Both the position numbers and the translations under genes were made by a program. This document shows positions 16,093 to 24,496 of a stretch of DNA of 32,265 nucleotides, piece by piece. Each line of letters starts with the position of its first letter. The stretch's first letter is position 1. Under the pieces are notes generated by a model, which saw nothing but the letters and a program-made list of their open reading frames with translations, had not been told where the DNA came from and searched no databases. The stretch is from positions 1 to 32,265 of the forward strand of contig JAFKHV010000039.1 in assembly GCA_017306715.1 (NCBI GenBank). The letters are read 5' to 3'. The stretch is from Legionella sp. Its GTDB lineage: Bacteria; Pseudomonadota; Gammaproteobacteria; Legionellales; Legionellaceae.

Positions 16093-17946
16093 CTAAACCT
16101 TATAGAGATTGACATCCTCTTTGAGATGCACCGCAATTTCATCCAGCTTATTAATGAAGTCCATCATCTCATTTATCCCTGCTGAGAACGTTGCGGTTGT
16201 GCGGTTTATTTCATACATACTTTCCACTATTTGCTCTATACCAACCGTTTCCTGGCGTATAGCAATTTCAATATGTTGCGTTGAAATGGCCGCATCATTA
16301 ATCATTTTACTAAGCGTTTGGATGACCTCACCTGCTTTGCGTAAGCGCTCAATTCCCTCCCCTAATGTTTTCGTTCCTTCTTGGGTGACCAATACTGCCT
16401 TTTCAGTAGCACGCCGAATATCTTCGAGTATTTTTTGTACTTGAATGGTCGATTGCTCTGATTGTTCCGCAAGGTGGCGGACCTCTGCGGCAACAACAGC
16501 AAATCCTTTACCCGCCTCTCCTGCCTTCGATGCTTCAATAGCTGCATTCAAAGCAAGCATTTTAGACTGTTGCGCTAGAGTATTTACTACCCCTGTGATC
16601 TCGCCTATTTGCTGAGTATGATTGCTTAAATCAAGAATCGTATGAGCAATTAAATTCATTTTTTCTTCAGAAATCTTTATTCCTTCAATACTTTGGTTGA
16701 CCGACTCTGCGCCTAATTTACCTTGCTCATAGGTATTTTTAGCAACCTCGCGTAAAGTCTGAGCCTTACTCATGGTTTGTTTGGAGCTCTTATCGATTTC
16801 TTCTAAAGAGGTACTGATTTCATGAATAGCCGAAGCTTGCGAATTGATGCTTTCATTTTGCTCATGAGCGGAATTTTTAACCATACTGATCATCGTGACA
16901 ATTTCATTACTGACCTCAGTAATTCTTTGCGTAATGCTGGCGAGTCCATCGGTCATCTTGTTTAAGTCTTTACCTAAATCGTATAAAACATCGTCATTAT
17001 TCATAGATAAACGCTCATGCAAATCACCTGCTGCAACTTTACTGCTGTATTGACTCAGTTTTTTGGATGAGCTAACTAACTTCTCAAGCAATGCGCGCGT
17101 TTCATTCTCATTATTAAGCAATTTTTGCTCATTATTACGGATTGCATCTTGCATGAGTTTTAAAGAGGATAACATTTGGCTCAGTCTGTCTTCATCCTCA
17201 ATATTGATAACCACATCACGATCTCCTGCCGCAATTCGCCGCGCAATATTGATTACCTTGTCAATAGGAGTTGCCAAAATTCGTTGGGTAATCAAGGGGA
17301 CAATTATCGTTAAAATGACTGCGAGAAATAATAATGCATACGCTGAATGCTTTAAAATTTGCAAACTGTTATCAATTTTTAGGGTGTGTCGGTTAATTTT
17401 CTCTTTAATCTCTTCATATAAACCACCCATTCGTCTCCCTTGTGCATTATATTTACCATCGATGATATCAATCATTTCATTACTTATTGGGCGCACACGC
17501 TCGATGTATTGATTCATCGCAGCCAAAGAATCATGAGTACGAGACATGCTCATAACCTGAAATTGGGCATGATAAACGGGTTCATAGAGTTCTTCTAGGC
17601 GATGCCAATGCTCCAAAATCACTGGATCTCCAAGCTTGGTTAATGCATCATTCCATGTATCTTTTGTCTGATTAATTTCATCCCAGATTTGCATAAAATT
17701 TTTTTGATCGCGCGCATCTCCGGTTAGAATCCAATGAGAAACAATATCGCGTGCTTGAAATATTTGGGTATCCAGAATTGGCGAGATATTCGCTTCGTTG
17801 ATTTTTTGGCTCAACAAAATAACTTTGTTAATTTTTGGTAACAGCAGGATAATTAATAAAACCAAAGGTAAACTTAAGGTTAGAAAACCGAGAAATAAAC
17901 GTGCACGCAGTGTAGTGAATAGCTTAAGCCTACTCCCGAGTTTCAT
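16093..17946 (-). CDS. Membrane methyl-accepting chemotaxis protein
   Basis: A 617-aa MCP. TM1 is at about residues 16-37, a helical periplasmic sensor of about 160 residues follows (four-helix-bundle style, Glu/Asp/Gln-rich; no PAS or Cache motif seen), TM2 is at about 202-222, and then HAMP. The signalling domain ends in a tip containing LAQQSKMLALNAAIEASKAGE and FAVVAAEVRHLAEQS, the CheA/CheW contact region. It has no C-terminal pentapeptide for tethering CheR/CheB. The start overlaps the end of cheW by 17 bp. As the only receptor in the operon it is the WspA-like input. The ligand cannot be predicted. Confidence 0.93.
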   Translation of the reverse strand: MKLGSRLKLFTTLRARLFLGFLTLSLPLVLLIILLLPKINKVILLSQKINEANISPILDTQIFQARDIVSHWILTGDARDQKNFMQIWDEINQTKDTWNDALTKLGDPVILEHWHRLEELYEPVYHAQFQVMSMSRTHDSLAAMNQYIERVRPISNEMIDIIDGKYNAQGRRMGGLYEEIKEKINRHTLKIDNSLQILKHSAYALLFLAVILTIIVPLITQRILATPIDKVINIARRIAAGDRDVVINIEDEDRLSQMLSSLKLMQDAIRNNEQKLLNNENETRALLEKLVSSSKKLSQYSSKVAAGDLHERLSMNNDDVLYDLGKDLNKMTDGLASITQRITEVSNEIVTMISMVKNSAHEQNESINSQASAIHEISTSLEEIDKSSKQTMSKAQTLREVAKNTYEQGKLGAESVNQSIEGIKISEEKMNLIAHTILDLSNHTQQIGEITGVVNTLAQQSKMLALNAAIEASKAGEAGKGFAVVAAEVRHLAEQSEQSTIQVQKILEDIRRATEKAVLVTQEGTKTLGEGIERLRKAGEVIQTLSKMINDAAISTQHIEIAIRQETVGIEQIVESMYEINRTTATFSAGINEMMDFINKLDEIAVHLKEDVNLYKV

Positions 17947-18517
17947 GGCGCTCTCCAGTCCATTGAATATTTTTTTTCGTATCTTGGATTAACACCTGCA
18001 TTAACATCTCTACATTAATAATAGCAGTAAGTTCCTCATCAATACCGATTATTTGTTCAGCGGCTGCAATACCGCGAGCTCTCAGGGGCGCAGCTAAACC
18101 GCTAATTTTATATTGATAACCTCCTATAACCTCATCAATGAGTAGTCCAAGCAGGCAGGAACGTCCTTTGAGTACGAGAACATGCTTTCTATTTCTTACG
18201 GCTGCCTGATCGTGAAAATAGGCTAATAAATCAACAACGGTAATAATCTTTCCGCGCCAGTTGATTACTCCCCCAATAAAATCAGGAACTCCAGGGGGCA
18301 CCCAAATTGAAGGTTGCGATATAATTTCCGCAATAAATTCAAAAGGAATCCCATATAATTCAGAACCAAGCAAGAATCGAACATAGGTCACCTGCTGCTC
18401 TTCATCCGCTTTCAGAGGAATATTCTGCCCGAACACCTCTGCTCTATGTTTTAATCGCTCCTGCTCTGAAGGATTTTCCGGTAATAAATCATGTGCATGC
18501 CGCTTTTTATCAATCAT
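17930..18517 (-). CDS. cheW: CheW-type coupling protein with N-terminal extension
   Basis: A 195-aa CheW. The first 40 residues are a charged extension; the CheW fold runs from about residue 42 (VTYVRFLLGSELYGIPF) through IGGVINWRGKIITVVDL near 80-96 and the LLIDEVIGG segment near 123. It couples the MCP to CheA. Start ATG 18517 has a GAGGA site. It lies between cheR and the MCP gene. Two CheW-type genes in one operon mirror WspB and WspD. Confidence 0.92.
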   Translation of the reverse strand: MIDKKRHAHDLLPENPSEQERLKHRAEVFGQNIPLKADEEQQVTYVRFLLGSELYGIPFEFIAEIISQPSIWVPPGVPDFIGGVINWRGKIITVVDLLAYFHDQAAVRNRKHVLVLKGRSCLLGLLIDEVIGGYQYKISGLAAPLRARGIAAAEQIIGIDEELTAIINVEMLMQVLIQDTKKNIQWTGERHETRE

Positions 18518-18531
18518 TTAATCCTCAAAAT

Positions 18532-19395
18532 TTAAGGGCTTATTTCAGCACGGGTAAAATAAATTGCGCCATTATGATGGAACTGTAATCCTGTATCTGG
18601 GGTGACAATAGGATCAGAGGCGCCTAGCAACAAAACAGCCTCAGGGGCCATACAATGACTTAGGTTACGAACAATGTTCACACCCGTATCATTGGCGAAA
18701 TAAATCAATACATTACGGCATAAAATTAAATCAATATCGATTGTTGCTGTCAGTATGGATGGATAGGCATGATCAATTAAATTGAGATACGCAAAATGAA
18801 CACGTTCGCGTAAGGGGGATTGAAACAAATATTTCTGCCCATCTTTTATAAAATAGCGTTGGAGATATTTTCTGGGTATGGTACGCATCGACCATTCCCC
18901 GTATAAACCGCTTTGCGCTTTTGCTAAAGCTTCCGTATTAATATCCGTGGCAAGAAGCTGTAAATCCCAATCGGCGCAATTAGGTAATAGCTCCTGGAGT
19001 TGCATTAAAACAGTATAAATTTCTTCACCCGCAGCGCATCCTGCACTCCATATTTTAAGACGCTGCGACTGTTCGTTCTTTTTGATTAATCGAGGTAATA
19101 AATGCTCTTGCAGCAGAGTCATTTGGCTAGCATCACGAAAGAAATAGCTTTCACCTACCGTTATCGCCGCAACAAGCTGTGAAACCTCAGGGGATTTGTT
19201 CGATGCCATCTGTAGTTGCTGCAGATATGACCTGGGAGTCATTTTCCCCAGAGCGCAGCTTTGCGCAATATGATCAATTAGGGTTTGCGTTTGATTCATA
19301 TGAATCACAATGCCGAAACGCTGCTGCACCAGGCCAATGAACTCATGTTCAAGATTTTTTATCTCGTTAATAAGTGGTGATATCATGTCATTCAT
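18532..19395 (-). CDS. cheR: CheR-type chemoreceptor methyltransferase
   Basis: A 287-aa SAM-dependent glutamate methyltransferase of the CheR family. Visible: the N-terminal helical domain, the TVGESYFFRD motif, the SAM-binding WSAGCAAGEEIYT motif, LLATDIN, and the DLILCRNVLIYF motif near the C-terminus. It should methylate the signalling domain of the operon's MCP. I chose ATG 19395 (MNDMIS); the frame remains open upstream to a TTG at 19431, but that would overlap the preceding CheW gene by more than 40 bp. The ATG still overlaps the upstream stop, so translation is coupled. There are no TPR repeats, unlike WspC. Confidence 0.92.
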   Translation of the reverse strand: MNDMISPLINEIKNLEHEFIGLVQQRFGIVIHMNQTQTLIDHIAQSCALGKMTPRSYLQQLQMASNKSPEVSQLVAAITVGESYFFRDASQMTLLQEHLLPRLIKKNEQSQRLKIWSAGCAAGEEIYTVLMQLQELLPNCADWDLQLLATDINTEALAKAQSGLYGEWSMRTIPRKYLQRYFIKDGQKYLFQSPLRERVHFAYLNLIDHAYPSILTATIDIDLILCRNVLIYFANDTGVNIVRNLSHCMAPEAVLLLGASDPIVTPDTGLQFHHNGAIYFTRAEISP

Positions 19396-19822
19396 CTTCA
19401 GCCACCAAGGGTAAAGAAAAAATCCAGGCAATGCTTAATACATGCGTTACCCCATAACGATGCTTGAATGTGCCACAGAATGGATTCGCAGGTTCTGGTT
19501 TTACATGGATTATATCTTCGGTAAGATCCAATAATTTATCAACAATAATTCCCCGATACTCATGCTGGTAGCTGAGCAATAGAATAGTCATATTTGAAGT
19601 ATAAGCTTGTTCACGGTTTAACTTTAAAGCAAATGCCAAATCAATTATCGGCACTGGGCGATCACCTAAAAGCAATAATCCAGCGTAGTAATTTGGACTC
19701 TTGGGGACTTTAGTAAGCCAGGCGAGAGGAATTATTTTTTCGATTGTCTCGATTGAAAAGGACATGTATGTTTCATGAATCAAGCAATGAAGCAACTGCG
19801 TTGCGCTTGTTGAGGTATCCAT
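19388..19822 (-). CDS. Small CheW-like coupling protein, first gene of the operon
   Basis: A 144-aa single-domain CheW-like protein. Marks of the fold are the N-terminal strand pair, YYAGLLLLGDRPVPIIDLAFAL near 45-66, and IIVDKLLDL near 91-99. It is more divergent than the second CheW in this operon. It is the promoter-proximal gene; a sigma70-like promoter can be placed just upstream. It may form part of the CheA-CheW ring or connect the array to a specific receptor. Confidence 0.85.
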   Translation of the reverse strand: MDTSTSATQLLHCLIHETYMSFSIETIEKIIPLAWLTKVPKSPNYYAGLLLLGDRPVPIIDLAFALKLNREQAYTSNMTILLLSYQHEYRGIIVDKLLDLTEDIIHVKPEPANPFCGTFKHRYGVTHVLSIAWIFSLPLVAEDE

Positions 19823-19850
19823 ACATTATCCCATTGCAGACCATTTTATA

Positions 19851-19879
19851 GTTATAGACTGCTTTCAATCCTGCGACAA
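19851..19879 (-). promoter_or_regulatory. Candidate sigma70 promoter of the chemosensory operon
   Basis: On the minus strand, TTGTCG (19874-19879) and TATAAC (19851-19856) are separated by exactly 17 bp and lie about 29 bp upstream of the first ATG of the operon. There is no sign of a sigma28 flagellar promoter, consistent with a non-flagellar role. Confidence 0.4.
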
Positions 19880-19886
19880 GGTGGGA

Positions 19887-20309
19887 TTATGGCATACCTA
19901 TTGAGGTAATTATGAGCTGGCGCTCATGAGGCTTTAAACGATGCTCATAAAGGTAAACACCTTGCCATCTACCCAAAGCAAGTTGTTGTTGCTGAAGTGG
20001 AATCTCAAGGCTATTTTGAGTTAGAATCGTGCGAATATGCGCAGGCATATCATCTTTACCCTCGGAAGTATGGCCAAACCGCAGATCCCCATCAGGGACT
20101 AAGCTTGCAAAAAATTGCTCCAAATCAACACGCACTTGGGGATCGTAATTTTCACATAAAATTAATGAAGCGCTCGTATGTTGCAAAAAGAGATGACAAA
20201 TTCCTTCAGCAATACCTCCTGTGCGGATGAGCTCATTGATTGAAGCGGTTATATCGTAAGTTCCCCGTCCATCCGTTTTGATTTTTATCAATTTTTTTTC
20301 GAGTATCAT
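19887..20309 (-). CDS. yjbQ: YjbQ family protein (UPF0047)
   Basis: A 140-aa protein of the YjbQ/UPF0047 family. Visible: GICHLFLQHTSASLILCEN near residues 36-54, RFGHTSEGKDDMPAHIR near 77-93, and LGRWQGVYLYEHR near 111-123, which hold the conserved histidines, Glu and Asp. Members have weak thiamine-phosphate synthase activity, and the physiological role is unsettled. It lies 64 bp upstream of the chemosensory operon in the same direction, with a promoter candidate between them, so it is probably a separate gene with possible read-through. Confidence 0.92.
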   Translation of the reverse strand: MILEKKLIKIKTDGRGTYDITASINELIRTGGIAEGICHLFLQHTSASLILCENYDPQVRVDLEQFFASLVPDGDLRFGHTSEGKDDMPAHIRTILTQNSLEIPLQQQQLALGRWQGVYLYEHRLKPHERQLIITSIGMP

Positions 20310-20575
20310 GCTTTAATCCAATCATTAAATAATCAAATACCTATATGCAAAATAGGTTAAGGAAATCCCTAAAAATTTTCTTAACTATCCCCCTTGCATA
20401 ATTATTGTATATTTTTTATTTTTTACCTATAATCCTCTTGGTTTTTTGTCAAAAATAATCAAAAATGCATAAAAAAAGATCAGTTTTTACGGGTTTCGCT
20501 GCGGCGATACGATACTAAAGTACAAAGAGGCTTTCCTGTCGGTCCTCTTCTAAACATACGAGAATGAAATAACCA

Positions 20576-22036
20576 GTGAACAGTAATGCAAATCCAACGC
20601 AACCCGTTAAAGATAGTGGTTATAGCAGGAGACTTAAAGACCGACATGTTCAGCTGATTGCCCTCGGTGGGATCATTGGTTCTGGTTATTTTCTGGGCAC
20701 TGGAGAAGTGATTAACCTCGTGGGCCCTGCAGTGTTTCTTGCCTATATACTGGGTGGATTAATTATTTTCCTCACCATGCTGTGTATGGGTGAATTAGCA
20801 GTCGCTATTCCTATTTCAGGATCATTTGTTACGTATACTGCTGATTTTATTTCTCCTTCCATCGCTTGTGGCGTTGGGTGGTCTTATTGGATTAGTTGGG
20901 TTGCTTATATTCCTGCAGAATGCGTCGCCGGTGGCATCATTATGGAAATGTTTACCGGTGTTAATGGCTATCTTTGTGCCATATGTTTTGGGTTACTCAT
21001 CACTTACATCAACTTAGCTAAGGTGGATACCTTTGGCGAAATTGAATTTTGGCTTGCTTTAATTAAAATCCTGGCGCTATTCGGATTCGTTATTCTTTCC
21101 TTGCTTATCTTCTTTGGCTTAATTCCTGGAAGTGAATCTAAAGGAATAATTGGTGGCAAATACATTCTGGGCGACGGTGGTATGTTACCGCACGGCGTTA
21201 TGTCTTTGCTAACCGCCATGGTACTTTTACTAGTAAATTATCAAGGCTCGGAGATTATTGGCCTTGCTGCAGGTGAATCTGAGAATCCGGCGCGAATGAT
21301 TCCTCATGCGATTCGCAATGTTACTTTGCGAATTCTATTTATTTATATTATTCCCGTATTCTGTCTTGTGCTTATTTTCCCTTGGCAAAAAGCGGGTCTT
21401 ACTAATTCAGTGTTTGCAGACGCATTAAATTTATATAATCTTAAATGGGCAGGCACTGTTACCAGTTTCGTCACTTTAAGTGCGACTTTATCTTGTGCAA
21501 ACTCCGGCTTTTACGGCACGGTGCGCGCATTAAATGCATTAGCACGAGATGGTATGGCACCACACACTTTTGCGAAATTCAATCATAATTCGGTGCCGCA
21601 AAATGCAGTGATTGCCACCCTCGTTATGGTTTGGGTACTATTAGGTGTTGGTTACTTTTTCGGTCAAACACAACTGTACATCGCATTATTGCTCGTATCC
21701 GGTTTTACAGGAACACTCGCCTGGATCTCATTATGTACCTCACAAATTCGTTTTCGAAACCGCCTGTACCAAGCAGGATACTCAACAGATCACTTAAGGT
21801 ATGTAACCCCCTATTCCCCTTATACAGGACTTTTAGCCATCGCATTAATGCTTATTGCCTTACTCTTTTTAGTACTAAATAAAGACCCCACCTATAAGCT
21901 TGCATTTTACATAGGCGTGGTCAGTTTCATTATTCCGATAATCATTTACAAATTGTTTGATTTGTCCAGGAATAGAAAAAGAGCCCTGCACTTGAAGACT
22001 CGTGTGAAATTTCAAGATATTTTTCCGCCAGTCTAA
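20576..22036 (+). CDS. Amino-acid permease of the APC superfamily (AAT-like)
   Basis: A 486-aa inner-membrane transporter with about 12 hydrophobic helices. The first helix carries the APC unwound-helix motif LIALGGIIGSGYFLGTG (27-43); GELAVAIPISGSFVTY near 72-87 and the ENPARMIPHAIRN loop (about 236-248) are typical of the AAT family (LysP/GabP/AroP type). The substrate cannot be read from sequence; neutral, basic or aromatic amino acids or GABA are all possible. The start is GTG 20576: the nearby ATG at 20564 is in frame but runs straight into a stop. A short hairpin follows the gene. Confidence 0.9.
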   Translation: MNSNANPTQPVKDSGYSRRLKDRHVQLIALGGIIGSGYFLGTGEVINLVGPAVFLAYILGGLIIFLTMLCMGELAVAIPISGSFVTYTADFISPSIACGVGWSYWISWVAYIPAECVAGGIIMEMFTGVNGYLCAICFGLLITYINLAKVDTFGEIEFWLALIKILALFGFVILSLLIFFGLIPGSESKGIIGGKYILGDGGMLPHGVMSLLTAMVLLLVNYQGSEIIGLAAGESENPARMIPHAIRNVTLRILFIYIIPVFCLVLIFPWQKAGLTNSVFADALNLYNLKWAGTVTSFVTLSATLSCANSGFYGTVRALNALARDGMAPHTFAKFNHNSVPQNAVIATLVMVWVLLGVGYFFGQTQLYIALLLVSGFTGTLAWISLCTSQIRFRNRLYQAGYSTDHLRYVTPYSPYTGLLAIALMLIALLFLVLNKDPTYKLAFYIGVVSFIIPIIIYKLFDLSRNRKRALHLKTRVKFQDIFPPV

Positions 22037-22042
22037 TCATCT

Positions 22043-22060
22043 TCGCCTAAAGACAGGCGA
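22043..22060 (+). terminator. Weak hairpin after the permease gene
   Basis: TCGCCT (22043-22048) pairs with AGGCGA (22055-22060) around a six-base loop, just after the stop codon. The T-rich stretch comes only about 10 bp later, so termination would be weak. Confidence 0.35.
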
Positions 22061-22190
22061 CTTAAGTATATCTGTTTGTTTTACCGTATGGATAGGGGTA
22101 TAGGCGTGAAGACAATATAATACATGATATGCCAGAAAAAATTGAACACTCTGTATTCTACGTAAGCTCGATTAATCAAGAGATATTAAG

Positions 22191-22526
22191 TTAATGTAAT
22201 TTTTGACCGTTGGGTATTTTTCTATCAACACCGATTAAGCAAATGGCACCATGTTCGTCAGCAAAACCGACCAACAAAAATTGCGAGATAAACCCGGCAA
22301 TATTTTTTTCCCCTAAATTGATGCAACCGACAACAGTACGCCCAACTAAATCTTCCGGTTGATAATGCACGGTAATTTGCGCTGAAGTTTGCAAAATACC
22401 GATTTCCTTACCAAAGTCGACCCAAACTTTATACGCAGGTTTTCTTGCTTTCGGAAATACCTCAACGCGAACAACGGTTCCTGAGCGTAAATCAACACGT
22501 GCGAAATCATCATAATCAATCGGCAT
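22191..22526 (-). CDS. csaA: CsaA-type tRNA-binding protein / export chaperone
   Basis: A 111-aa single-domain protein with the OB-fold tRNA-binding domain of CsaA. Marks are YDDFARVDLRSGTVVRVE at the N-terminus, FPKARKPAYKVWVDFGKEIG, SAQIT, YQPEDLVGR and the final IPNGQKL. Length is that of the family. CsaA dimers bind tRNA, and in Bacillus they have been linked to protein export. I chose ATG 22526, with GAGGAA upstream; a TTG at 22532 would add two residues. The gene overlaps the 3' end of the sugar dehydratase gene by 11 bp, so the two are probably cotranscribed although functionally unrelated. Confidence 0.93.
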   Translation of the reverse strand: MPIDYDDFARVDLRSGTVVRVEVFPKARKPAYKVWVDFGKEIGILQTSAQITVHYQPEDLVGRTVVGCINLGEKNIAGFISQFLLVGFADEHGAICLIGVDRKIPNGQKLH

Positions 22527-24405
22527 CTTCAATTTCCTCTATGAGCGGTAGCGGGGAGGTCACCTGCTCCGGTACTAAGCTCTTTAATAAAATTTTTAAT
22601 TCATGCTCTTGCGAGGTATTACATGCTGTGTTGAGCAAACGCATGGTTTGGGTTAATTCCTCCCAATCAAGTTCACGATATTGAGCTTTAAATAATTTTT
22701 CATGCTCTGTAGAAACCAATTGCTCAGACTCATGAAATAACTCTTCAAAAAGTTTTTCCCCAGGACGAAGCCCAGTATACTCGATGAGTATGTCCTTGCC
22801 TGGTTCTTTTCCAGCAAGACGTATCATCTGCTCTGCCAAGTAATTAATTTTAACCGGTTCCCCCATATCGAGCACAAATATCTCTCCTCCAGTTCCATTG
22901 ACCATGGCTTGCAAAATGAGCTGACAGGCCTCGGGAATAGTCATAAAATAGCGCTGCATTTCTGGATGGGTAACCGTTAAGGGGCCTCCTGCTTTCAATT
23001 GTTTCTGGAACAATGGGACTACGCTACCCGCCGAACCCAAAACATTGCCAAAACGCACGGTGATAAATTGAGTTGTAACTCGTTTATTGAGGTTTTGACA
23101 ATATATCTCCGCCACCCGTTTAGTTGTACCCATAATATTGGTAGGATTAACTGCCTTATCCGATGAAATTAAAATAAATTTTTCAACTTTGGCCGTAACA
23201 CTGGCACGAGCAACTATTTGTGTTCCCAGCACATTGTTTAAAACAGCAACCCGGATCTGGCTTTCAAGCAAGGGTACATGTTTATAAGCTGCTGCGTGAA
23301 ATACGATATCTGGAGCCGCATTTTGGATAACCTCAGTAACCGCCATTTCATCGGTGACACTTACCAGGTGCAATGCTAAAGAAATAGCGGGATAGCGTTC
23401 TTGTAACTCTTGCTCAATACGATATAGGTTAAATTCTGAATTCTCAATAATAACCAATTTTCGAGGTTTAAGTGCCATAATTTGCCGACATAATTCAGAA
23501 CCAATGGACCCCCCGCCTCCAGTCACTAAAACACATTTATCCTGAACTCCAGCGATCACACGATCCCATTGTAATCGTACTTCATCACGACCCAGTAAAT
23601 CCTCTATATTGACCGGTCTTAATGCATTTACTTCAATGGTTCCCGATGCTAAAGCAGATAGGCCTGGCAGCGTGCGGAAAGGAATATTGCTGCGCTCACA
23701 ATAATTAACAATCCGCCTCATTAAGGCTGAACCTGCAGAAGGTATCGCAATAAATATCAAATCAATAGCGTAGGTTTTAACACATTCATTGATTTGATGG
23801 ATGGCACCTAAAACGGGCACCCCATGGAGATCAAGGCCACGTTTACTAGGATTATCATCGATAAACCCCACGGGTTGGTAATAGGTTCCACGTTTCAGAT
23901 CGCGCACCAAACTTTCTCCCGCAAGACCAGCTCCCACAATCAGCACGCGCCGCACTTCCTTACTGTGATTACCTCGAGAACGTCTATCCCAATAAAGTCG
24001 GACACTTAACCGACCGCCACAAAGAATGGTGGTTAGAATGATGCAATACAGCGGTAAAACGGAACGTGGTATATGGTGTAAAATTGAGGTCCAATAAAAT
24101 ACTGGAATTACAAGCATAACGGCCAAAAGTGCTGCTTTAATAATGCGAATTACATCATTAAGGGATGAAAAGCGCCATAATCCTTTATACGTTCGAAAAT
24201 ACAGGTAGCACGCAGCCTGGATAGCGGTTAAAACAGAAAGAGCAAGAAATGAATGGGTCGTGGCCAGCATTTTGGGGAAGGGCTGCATATTATACCGCAG
24301 CCAGTAGGCCGCCGACCAAGCCAGGGGGATGGCAAATGTATCAAAAAACAGAACTGGTAATTTAGAAATAACTTTACTGATAAATAAATTAACCTTTCTC
24401 TTCAT
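22516..24405 (-). CDS. Membrane UDP-HexNAc 4,6-dehydratase (WbpM/PglF/CapD type)
   Basis: A 629-aa protein with four N-terminal membrane helices (about residues 15-38, 50-70, 88-108, 115-130), a first Rossmann-like domain (VLIVGAGLAGESLVRD near 154), and a C-terminal short-chain dehydrogenase domain: NAD motif TGGGGSIGSEL (295-305) and the catalytic SSDKAVNPTNIMGTTKR segment (414-430) with the Ser/Met/Lys arrangement of WbpM-type enzymes instead of Ser/Tyr/Lys. It should convert UDP-GlcNAc to the 4-keto-6-deoxy sugar, the first step to sugars such as QuiNAc, FucNAc, bacillosamine or legionaminic acid on surface glycans. No other glycan genes lie nearby, only csaA, which overlaps its end. Confidence 0.92.
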   Translation of the reverse strand: MKRKVNLFISKVISKLPVLFFDTFAIPLAWSAAYWLRYNMQPFPKMLATTHSFLALSVLTAIQAACYLYFRTYKGLWRFSSLNDVIRIIKAALLAVMLVIPVFYWTSILHHIPRSVLPLYCIILTTILCGGRLSVRLYWDRRSRGNHSKEVRRVLIVGAGLAGESLVRDLKRGTYYQPVGFIDDNPSKRGLDLHGVPVLGAIHQINECVKTYAIDLIFIAIPSAGSALMRRIVNYCERSNIPFRTLPGLSALASGTIEVNALRPVNIEDLLGRDEVRLQWDRVIAGVQDKCVLVTGGGGSIGSELCRQIMALKPRKLVIIENSEFNLYRIEQELQERYPAISLALHLVSVTDEMAVTEVIQNAAPDIVFHAAAYKHVPLLESQIRVAVLNNVLGTQIVARASVTAKVEKFILISSDKAVNPTNIMGTTKRVAEIYCQNLNKRVTTQFITVRFGNVLGSAGSVVPLFQKQLKAGGPLTVTHPEMQRYFMTIPEACQLILQAMVNGTGGEIFVLDMGEPVKINYLAEQMIRLAGKEPGKDILIEYTGLRPGEKLFEELFHESEQLVSTEHEKLFKAQYRELDWEELTQTMRLLNTACNTSQEHELKILLKSLVPEQVTSPLPLIEEIEDAD

Positions 24406-24496
24406 TTCTTATTCGTAACCCAATCCAATTGAATTAGGAAATAGTACACTATCTCAGGCATTTCACCCATCTTAATTTTAATTTTCTCTATTTGGG

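Noticed and set aside
11518..19822. Flagellar chemotaxis operon
   Set aside because: No CheY, CheZ, CheD or flagellar genes, and the response regulator is a cyclase; a signalling array is the better reading.
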